Positions 1-8,232 of a stretch of 64,000 nt of DNA are shown piece after piece. Position 1 is the stretch's first letter. Each line of letters starts with the position of its first letter. The notes beneath the pieces are model-generated. The model was not told where the DNA came from. It searched no databases and saw only the letters and a program-made list of their open reading frames with translations. This DNA is from Aeromicrobium tamlense (GTDB taxonomy: Bacteria > Actinomycetota > Actinomycetes > Propionibacteriales > Nocardioidaceae). Position numbers and translations under genes: made by a program. The stretch lies in contig NZ_JACBZN010000001.1 of the NCBI RefSeq assembly GCF_013408555.1, positions 3,162,001-3,226,000 of the forward strand, in the 5' to 3' direction.

Positions 1-317
1 ACGTCGTGGTGAACCTCGTGCGGCCGTCCCTGCTGTCCGACGACACCGTCGAGGCGCTCGAGGCGGGTCGCCTCGACGCGAAGGCCGTCGCGCCGGTACT
101 GGAGAAGGCCGGGCTGCCGCGCGACGCCGCCGCCACGCTGGTCGCCGACGGGTTCGGGCACATCGAGCGCCAGCAGCTGCAGAACGAGCAGCGCACGATC
201 ATCGAGGAGTGCGGTCGGCCGCACGTCACGCTCCCGCTGCTGACGGGCGGGATCGACCTGGGCGCGCTGCAGGACCTCGCCGCCGAGCTCGCGCCGCTCG
301 TGGAGGACGCCCGATGA
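1..317 (+). CDS. ArsA-like ATPase, C-terminal fragment (runs in from the left)
   Basis: Only the last 105 or so codons are inside the window; the frame is open to the left edge, so the GTG at position 6 is not the real start. The visible part begins with a 'VVVNLVRP' strand, which in ArsA/GET3-type P-loop ATPases follows the switch regions, and continues as a charged helical tail. It overlaps the next ArsA-like gene by an ATGA (314-317), so the two are translationally coupled. Paired ArsA-like ATPases directly before a WhiB gene and a PBP gene are a conserved actinobacterial arrangement (Rv3679-Rv3680 in M. tuberculosis). The Walker A motif is outside the window, so catalysis cannot be judged from this fragment. 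Confidence 0.8.
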   Translation, partial: VVVNLVRPSLLSDDTVEALEAGRLDAKAVAPVLEKAGLPRDAAATLVADGFGHIERQQLQNEQRTIIEECGRPHVTLPLLTGGIDLGALQDLAAELAPLVEDAR

Positions 318-1513
318 CCGCCCGCGTGACCACCACCCCGCGCGAGCGCCGTCCCCGCACCGAGCGCCGGCTCTCCGCCACCGAGCAGCCGGCGCGGATC
401 GACGTCGACGGCCTGATCGCCGACCCGACCACCCGCATCGTCGTGTGCTGCGGCTCCGGAGGCGTCGGCAAGACCACCACCGCCGCGGCGCTCGCCCTGC
501 GCGCGGCCGAGCAGGGTCGCACGGTGTGCGTGCTGACGATCGACCCGGCGCGACGCCTGGCCCAGTCGCTCGGCCTGCTCGAGCTCGACAACACCCCGCG
601 TCCGGTCAAGGGCATCGACACCGAGCTCGGCGGCTCGCTCGACGCGATGATGCTCGACATGAAGACGACCTTCGACGAGGTCGTCGAGGCGCACGCCTCG
701 CCCGAGAAGGCCGCCGAGATCCTCGCCAACCCCTTCTACGTCGCGCTGTCGAGCTCGTTCGCGGGAACGCAGGAGTACATGGCGATGGAGAAGCTGGGCC
801 AGCTGCACGCCGAGGACCGGTGGGACCTCATCGTCGTGGACACGCCGCCGTCACGGTCGGCGCTGGACTTCCTCGATGCTCCCGAGCGGCTCTCGTCGCT
901 GCTCGACGGCCGGTTCATCCGGCTCATGCTGGCGCCGGCGCGCGGCCCGGCCAAGCTGCTGTCGGCGGGCCTGGGCATCGTGACGGGCGCGCTCAACAAG
1001 GTGCTGGGCGCGCAGGTCCTCACCGACATGCAGACGTTCATCGCCGCGTTCGACACGCTCTTCGGCGGGTTCCGCCAGCGGGCCGAGGCGACGTTCTCGC
1101 TGCTGCAGGCCGACGGCACGGCGTTCCTGGTGATCGCGGCGCCCGAGGCGGCGGCGATGCGCGAGGCGGCCTACTTCGTGGAGCGGCTGGCGGCCGACGA
1201 CATGCCGCTGGCGGGCCTCGTGGTGAATCGCGTCCACGACGAGTCGGCGGCCGGCGTCACGGCGGCCGACGCCGAGTCGGCCTCGCCCCGCCTGGCGGAC
1301 GGGCGGGCCGCGGAGCGCCGGACCGCGGAGCTGCTCGACGTCCATGCCGAGCGGATGCGGCTGGCGGAGCGCGAGAACCGCCTGCGCGAGCGGTTCAGTG
1401 CGGCACACCGCAACGTGGAGGTGGTGCCCGTGCCGGCACTGGACACGGACGTCCACGACCTCGGTGGCCTGAGGGTGATCGGTGATCACCTCGGCGCCCC
1501 GCAGGGCGCCTGA
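314..1513 (+). CDS. ArsA-like P-loop ATPase (second of a pair)
   Basis: A 399-residue protein with a Walker A motif GSGGVGKT at about residues 47-54 (the deviant ArsA/MinD type with a signature lysine) and a switch motif 'VVDTPPS' near residue 180. The family couples ATP hydrolysis to handling of a client (metalloid export or tail-anchored proteins). In actinobacteria the paired paralogues have envelope- and redox-related phenotypes and are not arsenic pumps, and no ArsB is present here. The ATG start overlaps the stop of the upstream partner by 4 nt, suggesting a stoichiometric heterodimer. The first 40 residues are Arg/Thr-rich and probably disordered. It converges on the whiB gene with only 7 nt between stops. 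Confidence 0.85.
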   Translation: MTARVTTTPRERRPRTERRLSATEQPARIDVDGLIADPTTRIVVCCGSGGVGKTTTAAALALRAAEQGRTVCVLTIDPARRLAQSLGLLELDNTPRPVKGIDTELGGSLDAMMLDMKTTFDEVVEAHASPEKAAEILANPFYVALSSSFAGTQEYMAMEKLGQLHAEDRWDLIVVDTPPSRSALDFLDAPERLSSLLDGRFIRLMLAPARGPAKLLSAGLGIVTGALNKVLGAQVLTDMQTFIAAFDTLFGGFRQRAEATFSLLQADGTAFLVIAAPEAAAMREAAYFVERLAADDMPLAGLVVNRVHDESAAGVTAADAESASPRLADGRAAERRTAELLDVHAERMRLAERENRLRERFSAAHRNVEVVPVPALDTDVHDLGGLRVIGDHLGAPQGA

Positions 1514-1520
1514 GGTCAGG

Positions 1521-1778
1521 TCAGCTGGCGGGAACGAGCAGCTCGCGCCACTTGCGGACGTGGGGCTTGCGACGCAGCAGGGCGCGGCGCTCACGCTCGG
1601 TCATGCCACCCCAGACGCCCCACTCGATCCGGTTGTCGAGCGCCTCGGCGAGGCACTCGGCGCGGACGCCGCAGCCGTTGCAGACGAGCTTGGCGCGGTT
1701 CTGCTCCGCGCCCTTCACGAAGAGATCATCGGACTTGCCGAGGCAAGCCGCGTTCTGAGACCAGTTGTCGTTCCACAT
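1521..1778 (-). CDS. wblA: WhiB-family iron-sulfur regulator (WblA/WhiB4 type)
   Basis: An 85-residue WhiB protein with the four cluster-binding cysteines (Cys12, Cys33, Cys36, Cys42 in C-x20-C-x2-C-x5-C), the turn motif GVWGGMT at 54-60 and a basic tail 'ERERRALLRRKP' for DNA contact. I chose the ATG at 1778 because a purine-rich GGGAAAGGG lies about 9 nt upstream; a longer open frame exists but adds 44 residues with no WhiB character. The neighbours (ArsA pair on one side, class A PBP on the other) match the wblA locus of Streptomyces and whiB4 of Mycobacterium, redox-responsive regulators that affect oxidative stress and development. A TAGGCT hexamer on the minus strand (1855-1850) is a possible -10. 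Confidence 0.9.
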   Translation of the reverse strand: MWNDNWSQNAACLGKSDDLFVKGAEQNRAKLVCNGCGVRAECLAEALDNRIEWGVWGGMTERERRALLRRKPHVRKWRELLVPAS

Positions 1779-1974
1779 GCGCAGAGACCCTTTCCCGAGA
1801 TCCTCCGGGTCCCCGTGACCGAGAGGTGAACTTGTTTCTGCTGAGAACGAGCCTAGGGATTTCCGCGGTAACCGGACAGATTCCTCCGGGTAGTTGATAC
1901 ATAGTCCCAAATAGTCATGTCGCTCCCGGGCCGCGCTGGTCTCGCCGGTGCCGGGGCGGGTTGCCGATCTCCCG

Positions 1975-1980
1975 TATCCT
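1975..1980 (+). promoter_or_regulatory. -10 element of a leaderless PBP mRNA
   Basis: TATCCT ends 7 nt before the ATG at 1988, placing the transcription start at or next to the start codon. No Shine-Dalgarno sequence precedes the ATG, which supports leaderless translation. Confidence 0.55.
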
Positions 1981-1987
1981 CGTGCCC

Positions 1988-4171
1988 ATGGCGTGGCAGG
2001 ACATGGGTGACTCGATCAAGAAGGTCGCCGAGAGCGAACCGCGGCCGACGTCGAAGCTGGGGGCGATCGGCTCGATCGCGTGGCTCTCGGTGCTGGCCGG
2101 AGTGATCGTCGCGGCGATCTTCGTGCCCGGCACGGCCTTCCTGGCCAGCACGTCGAACAAGGTCAGCAAGGACGTCGTCGACCTGCCGCTCGCGCTGCAG
2201 GACCTGCCGAATCCGCAGACCACCCGCCTGATCGCCTCCAACGGCAAGCGCGTCGCGTACTTCTACCAGGAGAACCGCCAGGACGTGCCGCTGAAGAAGA
2301 TCGCGCCGGTCATGCAGACCGCGATCATCTCGATCGAGGACTACCGCTTCTACGAGCACGGCGCCCTCGACCTCAAGGGCACGCTGCGCGCCCTGATGAA
2401 CAACGCCTCCGACGGCAACACGCAGGGTGGCTCGTCGATCACCCAGCAGCTCGTCAAGCTCACGCTCGTGCAGCAGGCCACGACCAAGGAGCAGCGCGCC
2501 GCCGCCACCGAGGTGTCCACGGCCCGCAAGATCCGCGAGCTCAAGCTGGCGATCAACTACGAGAAGAAGTACTCCAAGGACGAGATCCTGGAGCACTACC
2601 TCAACATCGCCTACTTCGGCGACGGCGCGTACGGCATCCGCGCCGCGGCCTACCACTACTTCTCGGTCAGCCCCGACAAGCTGTCCACCGCGCAGGCCGC
2701 CACGCTGGCCGGCCTCGTGCAGAACCCCGAGCAGTTCAACCCGCGCATCTACCCCGAGCGCGCGCTCCAGCGCCGCAACACGGTGCTCGGCGTCATGGCC
2801 CGCCTCGGCAAGATCCCCGAGGCCGAGGCCGAGGAGCTCAGCGCCACCCCGATCGGCCTGAAGATCACGTCGTTCCCCAACGGCTGCGTCGACTCCGAGG
2901 CCGCGTTCTCGTGCGACTACATCCGCCGCTACCTGCTGCAGGAGCCGGCGCTGGGCGAGACCGTCAAGGAGCGTCAGGCGATGCTCGAGCGCGGCGGCCT
3001 CACCATCAAGACCAACATCGACCTGTCGATGCAGAAGGCCGTCAACAAGGCGGTCACGAAGTACGTCGGCGACACCGACAAGGCGATCGGCTCGCTGGCC
3101 CTCGTCGAGCCCGGCACCGGCAAGGTGCGCGCCATCGGCCAGTCGCGCTCGATGGGCAAGGGCAAGGGCGAGACGTACATCAACTTCTCGGTGCCCCGCC
3201 GGTACGGCGACTCGAACGGCTTCCAGGCCGGCTCGACCTTCAAGATGTTCACCGCGGCCGCGGCCCTCGAGGACGGCATCCCCGCGAGCAAGTCCTACAA
3301 CTCGCCGCAGACGATGAGGATCCCCACGGGCACCTACTTCGACTGCGACGGCAACGGCACCGGCCAGTGGGAGGTCAAGAACTCCACGGGTGCGGGCGGC
3401 TTCAACATGGTCACCGGCCTGCGTCGCTCGGTGAACACCTACTTCGCCCAGCTCGAGCGCGACGCCGGCCTGTGCGAGACGGTGAAGATGGCCAAGCGGA
3501 TGGGCATCCCCACCGCTGAGCCCGACATCGACAAGGGCAGCCCCGGCAGCTACATCCCGTCGTTCACGCTGGGCCCGATCGACGTCAGCCCGCTCGACAT
3601 GGCCGCCGCCTACGCCACCCCCGCCGCCGGGGGCATGTACTGCGAGCCCGCCCCGGTCGCCGAGATCCTCGACCGCAGCGGCAAGACGATCAAGAAGTAC
3701 AAGCCCGAGTGCAAGCGCGCCATGAGCAAGAAGACCGCCGCCACGATCAACGCGATCCTCGTCGGCCTGCAGCAGCCCGGCGGCTTCGGCTACAGCAACG
3801 GCACCGGCCTGAGCATCCCGTCGGCCGCCAAGACCGGTACCACCAACGACAGCAAGGCCGTCTGGTACACCGGCTACACCCCCGAGATCTCGGCGGCGTC
3901 GATGATCGCGGGCATCAACAAGAAGGGCCAGCCGGCCGGCCTCGTCGGCACCACGCTGCGCGGCACCCCGGTGTCGTTCTCCCAGGCCGGCGGCTCCTCG
4001 CTGGCGGGTCCGCAGTGGAAGGCGGCCATGGGCGAGATCGAGAAGTCGCTCACCCCGGCCAAGTTCGACTCGGTGACGCTGCCGTCGGCGCCCCGCGCCA
4101 CGAAGAAGAGCGGCGGGGGCGACGACGATCGCCCGGGCCGCGGACGCGGCCGCGGCGGGGACGACGACTGA
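1988..4171 (+). CDS. ponA2: Class A penicillin-binding protein (bifunctional transglycosylase/transpeptidase)
   Basis: A 727-residue membrane-anchored peptidoglycan synthase. There is one transmembrane helix at about 25-55, then a GT51 glycosyltransferase domain with the catalytic glutamate in 'SIEDYRFY' (Glu117) and the 'QGGSSITQQLVK' signature. The transpeptidase domain has SxxK at Ser416 (STFK), SxN at 481-483 (SVN) and KTG at 615-617. The tail is low-complexity Gly/Asp/Arg. It polymerises glycan strands and cross-links stem peptides outside the membrane. Position next to whiB and before a metallophosphoesterase gene parallels ponA2 (Rv3682) in M. tuberculosis; the symbol is given by that synteny. 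The ATG at 1988 has a -10-like hexamer 7 nt upstream and no ribosome-binding site. Confidence 0.92.
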   Translation: MAWQDMGDSIKKVAESEPRPTSKLGAIGSIAWLSVLAGVIVAAIFVPGTAFLASTSNKVSKDVVDLPLALQDLPNPQTTRLIASNGKRVAYFYQENRQDVPLKKIAPVMQTAIISIEDYRFYEHGALDLKGTLRALMNNASDGNTQGGSSITQQLVKLTLVQQATTKEQRAAATEVSTARKIRELKLAINYEKKYSKDEILEHYLNIAYFGDGAYGIRAAAYHYFSVSPDKLSTAQAATLAGLVQNPEQFNPRIYPERALQRRNTVLGVMARLGKIPEAEAEELSATPIGLKITSFPNGCVDSEAAFSCDYIRRYLLQEPALGETVKERQAMLERGGLTIKTNIDLSMQKAVNKAVTKYVGDTDKAIGSLALVEPGTGKVRAIGQSRSMGKGKGETYINFSVPRRYGDSNGFQAGSTFKMFTAAAALEDGIPASKSYNSPQTMRIPTGTYFDCDGNGTGQWEVKNSTGAGGFNMVTGLRRSVNTYFAQLERDAGLCETVKMAKRMGIPTAEPDIDKGSPGSYIPSFTLGPIDVSPLDMAAAYATPAAGGMYCEPAPVAEILDRSGKTIKKYKPECKRAMSKKTAATINAILVGLQQPGGFGYSNGTGLSIPSAAKTGTTNDSKAVWYTGYTPEISAASMIAGINKKGQPAGLVGTTLRGTPVSFSQAGGSSLAGPQWKAAMGEIEKSLTPAKFDSVTLPSAPRATKKSGGGDDDRPGRGRGRGGDDD

Positions 4172-4180
4172 GCGAGGGGC

Positions 4181-4642
4181 TCAGGCGCCCAGCTGGCGCC
4201 TGACCTCGGCGGCCACGTCGCCGCCGTCGGCACGGCCCTTGGTCTGTGCCGAGACGGCGCCCATGACCTTGCCCATCGCCTTCATGCCCTCGCCGGCGGC
4301 GCCGGTCCGGTCGATGACGTCCGAGACGATCGCGGCGATCTCCTCGTCGCTGAGGGGCTCGGGCAGGTAGTCGGCCAGGATGGCGGCCTCGGCGCGCTCC
4401 TTCTCGGCGAGCTCGGGGCGGTTGCCCTCGTCGAACGCGGTGGCCGACTCGCGGCGCTTCTTGGCCTCCGACGACAGCACGGTGAGGACGTCGTCGTCGG
4501 TCAGCTCGCGCGCCTCCTTGCCGGCGACCTCCGCGTTGGTGATCGCGGCGAGCGCCATGCGGATCACGGAGGTGCGCAGGGCGTCACGGGACTTCAGGGC
4601 GGTGTTGAGGTCGTCGCGCAGGCGGTCCTTGAGAGCTGACAT
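4181..4642 (-). CDS. GatB/YqeY domain protein
   Basis: A 153-residue protein that matches the YqeY family over its full length: an N-terminal helical half ('LRDDLNTALKSRDALRTSVIRM') and the 'MGKVMGAV' motif near the C-terminus that is shared with the tail domain of GatB amidotransferase. YqeY proteins are free-standing versions of the tRNA-binding tail domain; their cellular role is not settled. It converges on the PBP gene, with 9 nt between stop codons. A NANNNT hexamer (GAGAAT) ends 6 nt before the ATG, so it may be leaderless, though the hexamer is a weak match. Confidence 0.85.
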   Translation of the reverse strand: MSALKDRLRDDLNTALKSRDALRTSVIRMALAAITNAEVAGKEARELTDDDVLTVLSSEAKKRRESATAFDEGNRPELAEKERAEAAILADYLPEPLSDEEIAAIVSDVIDRTGAAGEGMKAMGKVMGAVSAQTKGRADGGDVAAEVRRQLGA

Positions 4643-4678
4643 GTCGCCATTCTCCCACCGCCTGCGCGACGAGCGATC

Positions 4679-5443
4679 TCAGTGCCGCGGCTCCCAGCGG
4701 AACAGGCGCTTGGACAGGTCGTACCCGAAGTACGTCCACAGGGCGAGGCCCGCGACGGCCACGACGACGTTGCCGTAGACGTCCATCTCGTAGGCGGCGC
4801 GCACCAGTGTCACGAGCGCGCCGCCGGGCGTGAGGTCGAGCCAGCGGTTCTCGGTCATCGGCGAGGCGATGAGGGTGCCGAGCGCGAGAGCGACGTAGGG
4901 CATGCTCGAGATCTGCGCGGCGCTGGCGTTGGGGGTCAGCGCGGCGGTCGCGGTGGCGGCGGTGACCGACGAGGCCAGCAGGCCGACGAGCGCCGCCAGG
5001 AGCCACCACCAGGCACCCGGCATCCCGTTGCCCAGCGCCACCATGGCGACGAGGACCAGGAGGGTCTGGCCCAGGCACAGCAGGACCGGCGGCACGAGCA
5101 GGCCCGTCAAGATCACGAGGTCGGAGGACTCACCCGAGCGCAGCCGCTTGAGGAACAGGTCCTGGCGCCGGGTCACGAGGGTCGTCGTGGCGGTGATGTA
5201 GACGGTGAACATCACGAAGAACATGACGACCATCGAGACCATGCCGACCGATGCGGTGGTGTCGTCGGACGCCTCGACGGCGGTCTCGCGCTGGACGAAC
5301 AGGAACGCGGCGAACATCAGCGGCAGCGCGGTGGCGCTGAAGAGCACGGCCTTCGAGCGTGCGATGAGCCGGAACTCCGAGCCCGCGATCGCGCGGACGC
5401 GAGCGAGTGCGGTCGGCGAGGTGGGCGTGGTCGTGGTGCTCAT
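4679..5443 (-). CDS. ABC-2 type transporter permease
   Basis: A 254-residue integral membrane protein with six hydrophobic segments typical of ABC-2 exporters (first near residue 35, last near 225). It begins with a Thr/Ser-rich cytosolic stretch. The ATG overlaps the stop of the ATPase gene (ATGA at 5440-5443), so the two are one exporter unit. Exporters of this kind, next to DesK-type two-component genes as here, usually move lipids, antibiotics or peptides out of the cell; the substrate cannot be read from sequence. Confidence 0.85.
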   Translation of the reverse strand: MSTTTTPTSPTALARVRAIAGSEFRLIARSKAVLFSATALPLMFAAFLFVQRETAVEASDDTTASVGMVSMVVMFFVMFTVYITATTTLVTRRQDLFLKRLRSGESSDLVILTGLLVPPVLLCLGQTLLVLVAMVALGNGMPGAWWWLLAALVGLLASSVTAATATAALTPNASAAQISSMPYVALALGTLIASPMTENRWLDLTPGGALVTLVRAAYEMDVYGNVVVAVAGLALWTYFGYDLSKRLFRWEPRH

Positions 5444-6384
5444 GAGGCATCCTCCAGACGGTTGCTGCTGTGGCTGACGCGGGTGAAGATCTCGGACAGG
5501 CTGGCCTCCGAGGCGTTGAGCCGCTCGAGACGGTGGCCGTGCTGGTCGGCCCAGCGCAGCAGGCGGCCCAGCGAGGACTGCAGGTCGGCGACGTCGAGGC
5601 GGACGCGGTCCGCCGTGATGCGCAGCGAGACGGGGTCGACGACGGTGCGCAGCTCGCGGTCGAGGTCGGCGCCGGCCAGGCCGACGGTGGTGAACTCGAT
5701 CGCGGCGGGCGCGGTGCCCACGACGTCCGAGACGCTCCCCTCGGTGGCGACGCGGCCCTCGTGCATGATCGCGACGTGGTCGGCCAGCGCCTCGGCCTCC
5801 TCCAGGTAGTGCGTGGTCAGCACGACCGTGGTGCCGCCGGCCTTCAGGTCGGCGACGAAGCGCCAGGCGGCCTCGCGGGACTCGGGGTCCAGCCCGGCCG
5901 ACGGCTCGTCGAGGAACAGCACCTCGGGGTTGTTGAGCGTCGCGAGGATGAGGTCGAGTCGGCGGCGCTGACCGCCGGACAGCTGGACCACGCGGGTCCC
6001 GGCGCGGTCGGCCAGGCCGAGCCGCTCCAGCGCGTCGTCGGTGCGGCGGGGGTTGGTCGTGAGCGAGGCCCACAGGTCCACGGTCTCGCGCACCGTGAGG
6101 TCGCCGGCGAATCCCGACTCCTGCAGCATGATGCCGAGCCGGGGCCGCAGTCGCGCGCGGTCGGCGACCGGGTCCATCCCCAGGACGCGGACCCTCCCAG
6201 CGTCCGCGGCCCGATGTCCCTCCAGGGTCTCCATCGTGGTGGTCTTTCCCGCGCCGTTCGTGCCCAGCAGGGCGAACAGCTCGCCGCGCCGGACCGTCAG
6301 GTCGAGGTCGCGCACGGCGGTGAAGTCACCGTACGTGCAGGTCAGGCCGCGAACGTCGATCACGGCGTTGTCGGTGGTCTCCAT
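5440..6384 (-). CDS. ABC transporter ATP-binding protein
   Basis: A 314-residue nucleotide-binding subunit. It has Walker A 'GTNGAGKTTT', the Q-loop 'MLQESGF', the signature 'LSGGQRRR', Walker B 'VLFLDEPSAGLD' and the H-loop 'LTTHYLEEAE', followed by a C-terminal extension typical of drug/lipid exporter ATPases. I place the start at 6384 (ATG-Glu-Thr-Thr) because a GAGGGTGGAG sequence lies just upstream; an ATG 72 nt further upstream lies inside the palindromic operator candidate and is less likely. The gene is divergent from the sensor kinase at 6483, and a shared palindrome in the 98-bp gap suggests control by that two-component system. Confidence 0.88.
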   Translation of the reverse strand: METTDNAVIDVRGLTCTYGDFTAVRDLDLTVRRGELFALLGTNGAGKTTTMETLEGHRAADAGRVRVLGMDPVADRARLRPRLGIMLQESGFAGDLTVRETVDLWASLTTNPRRTDDALERLGLADRAGTRVVQLSGGQRRRLDLILATLNNPEVLFLDEPSAGLDPESREAAWRFVADLKAGGTTVVLTTHYLEEAEALADHVAIMHEGRVATEGSVSDVVGTAPAAIEFTTVGLAGADLDRELRTVVDPVSLRITADRVRLDVADLQSSLGRLLRWADQHGHRLERLNASEASLSEIFTRVSHSSNRLEDAS

Positions 6385-6442
6385 GTCTCCACCCTCGCGG
6401 CCGGGGACCGGTGCCCACCAGCGCGTGGAGTCACCAGATCCG

Positions 6443-6456
6443 ATGACATCTGTCAT
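6443..6456. promoter_or_regulatory. Palindromic operator candidate between ABC exporter and kinase genes
   Basis: ATGACA-TC-TGTCAT is a perfect 6-bp inverted repeat with a 2-bp centre. It lies 13 bp upstream of the kinase -10 hexamer (6470-6475) and in front of the divergent ABC operon, where a response regulator could control both directions. Confidence 0.5.
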
Positions 6457-6469
6457 GCGCCTCCTCGGC

Positions 6470-6475
6470 TACGGT
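6470..6475 (+). promoter_or_regulatory. -10 element of a leaderless kinase mRNA
   Basis: TACGGT ends 7 nt before the GTG start at 6483, and there is no Shine-Dalgarno sequence. Confidence 0.55.
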
Positions 6476-6482
6476 CGGGACC

Positions 6483-7607
6483 GTGAGCTCGAACCCCGAC
6501 GGCTTCGTCGCGACCTGGCGCTACACCGCCTCGAGCCTGTGGATCTACGTCGTGTTCGGGACGATCGGCCCGGCGGCGCGGGCGACGGGCGACCTGGTCC
6601 AGGGCACCGCGGTCGTGCGCAGCGTCCTGCTGCTCGTGGTGATCGCCGCCGTCGTGTGGCTCTCCTGCCGGCCCCTCATCGCCGCGGCGCGCCACGGACT
6701 GGGGCACGAGCAGATCGCGTGGTCGCAGCGGGCGAAGTACCTCGCGCCGGCCCTGCTGGTCTACCCGCTGGCCTGGCTGCCGCCGACGTTCCCGCCGGGG
6801 ATCGTCCTGGTCCCGTGGCTCGTCGTCTCGCTGCTGGCGATCGACGTGTCACCACGGCGCCGCAACACCCTGCTGGTGCTGGCGGTGCCGGTGCTGCTCG
6901 GCCTCTACGCCGTCGCGGGCTGGGACCAGCTGCTCGACCTGGACTTCCAGGGCGCCTACGTCATCGGCTTCATGGCGCTCTTCCTGCCGGCCGTCTCGGT
7001 GTTCCAGGTCTGGCTGTGGCAGCTCATGCTCCAGGTGCGGTCCGCGGGCGAGGCCGAGGCCGACCTCGCGGCGGTGCGCGAGCGGCTGCGCCTCGCGGCC
7101 GACCTGCACGACGTCCAGGGCCACCACCTGCAGGTGATCGCGCTCAAGGCCGAGCTCGCCGAGCGCCAGCTCGACCGCGATCCCGCCGCCGCGAGGGCGT
7201 CGATGGGCGAGGTCCAGCAGATCGCGCGCGATGCGATGACCGAGACCAAGGAGATCGTGCGCGGCTACCGGCGCACGAGCCTGCGCGAGGAGATGGCCAA
7301 CGCGGCCGCCGTCCTCGAGGCGGCCGGCGCCGACGTCACCGTGGAGTGCGACGAGGGCCTCGACCAGCCGCTGTTCGCGCTGGCGCTGCGCGAGGCGACG
7401 ACGAACATCCTGCGCCACAGCGCCGCGACCACCGTGCGGATCGAGGCGTCACCGGAGCGCCTGGCCATCACGAACGACGGCGCCCGCGAGGCCACGGGGT
7501 CGCCCGGCTCGGGCCTGGCGTCGCTGACCGAGCGGGTCGCGGCGGGCGGCGGCCGCTTGGCGGTCCGGCGCGAGGACGACCGCTTCACCGTCGAGGTGGT
7601 CCTGTGA
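6483..7607 (+). CDS. Sensor histidine kinase, DesK/NarL-partner type
   Basis: A 374-residue kinase. The N-terminal half has about five or six transmembrane segments with no large external domain, so it probably senses within the membrane. A HisKA_3 dimerisation motif 'DLHDVQGHH' puts the phospho-acceptor at His209. The ATPase domain follows with 'EATTNILRH' as N-box and 'GSGLASLTERV' as the G-box. It phosphorylates the response regulator encoded immediately downstream (GTGA overlap at 7604-7607). Divergent transcription from an ABC-2 exporter suggests that the pair detects membrane stress or an exported compound. Confidence 0.88.
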   Translation: MSSNPDGFVATWRYTASSLWIYVVFGTIGPAARATGDLVQGTAVVRSVLLLVVIAAVVWLSCRPLIAAARHGLGHEQIAWSQRAKYLAPALLVYPLAWLPPTFPPGIVLVPWLVVSLLAIDVSPRRRNTLLVLAVPVLLGLYAVAGWDQLLDLDFQGAYVIGFMALFLPAVSVFQVWLWQLMLQVRSAGEAEADLAAVRERLRLAADLHDVQGHHLQVIALKAELAERQLDRDPAAARASMGEVQQIARDAMTETKEIVRGYRRTSLREEMANAAAVLEAAGADVTVECDEGLDQPLFALALREATTNILRHSAATTVRIEASPERLAITNDGAREATGSPGSGLASLTERVAAGGGRLAVRREDDRFTVEVVL

Positions 7608-8200
7608 TCCGGGTCGTGGTCGTCGACGACGAGGAGATGATCCGCAGCGCGATCGTGGCCCTGCTCGCCCTGGAGGAGGACCTCGAGGTCGTGGGCGAGG
7701 CCGGCAACGGCGCCGACGGGCTCGACCTGGTGCGGACGCACGCGCCCGACGTCGTGCTGCTCGACCTGGAGATGCCGCCGACGGACGGGATCGAGGTCGC
7801 GACCCAGATCGACGGTCTCGCGCGGTCGGTCCTCATGACCCGCCACGCCCGCCCGGGCGTGCTCCGGCGCGCCATGGCCGCCGGGATCGCGGGCTTCGTG
7901 CCCAAGTCGAGCCCCGTGTCGGCCCTCGCGCAGGTCATCCGCGAGGTCGCGGCGGGCCGGCGCTACGTCGACTCCGAGGTCGCCGCAGCCGCACTGAACG
8001 CGGAGGCCTCGCCGCTCTCGGACCGCGAGCTGGACGCGCTGCGGCTGACCCGGCGCCATCTCTCGGTGGCCGAGATCGCGGGCACCCTGCACCTCGCCGA
8101 GGGCACGGTCCGCAACTACCTGTCGAGCGCGATGACCAAGACCGACACGTCCTCGCGGTACGAGGCAGCCGAGCACGCGTACGAGCACGGCTGGATCTGA
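7604..8200 (+). CDS. Response regulator, LuxR/NarL family
   Basis: A 198-residue regulator with a receiver domain (acidic pocket 'VDDEEM' near residue 6, phospho-acceptor Asp54 in 'LLDLEMPP', conserved Lys in 'VPKSS') and a C-terminal LuxR-type helix-turn-helix ('LSDRELDALRLTRRHLSVAEIAGTLHLA', quoted here in part). The GTG start overlaps the kinase stop. The usual Thr/Ser switch region reads 'LMTRHARPG', normal for this subfamily. Its probable targets are its own operon and the divergent ABC genes through the palindrome at 6443-6456; that is inference. Confidence 0.88.
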   Translation: MIRVVVVDDEEMIRSAIVALLALEEDLEVVGEAGNGADGLDLVRTHAPDVVLLDLEMPPTDGIEVATQIDGLARSVLMTRHARPGVLRRAMAAGIAGFVPKSSPVSALAQVIREVAAGRRYVDSEVAAAALNAEASPLSDRELDALRLTRRHLSVAEIAGTLHLAEGTVRNYLSSAMTKTDTSSRYEAAEHAYEHGWI

Positions 8201-8220
8201 CGGCGGTCGGTGGCGGCCAC

Positions 8221-8226
8221 TAGGCT
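8221..8226 (+). promoter_or_regulatory. -10 element of a leaderless mRNA
   Basis: TAGGCT ends 6 nt before the ATG at 8233; no ribosome-binding site is present. Confidence 0.6.
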
Positions 8227-8232
8227 TCCCGC

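Noticed and set aside
1521-1910. A longer WhiB protein starting at 1910
   Set aside because: The extra 44 residues lack family similarity, and a good ribosome-binding site precedes the ATG at 1778.
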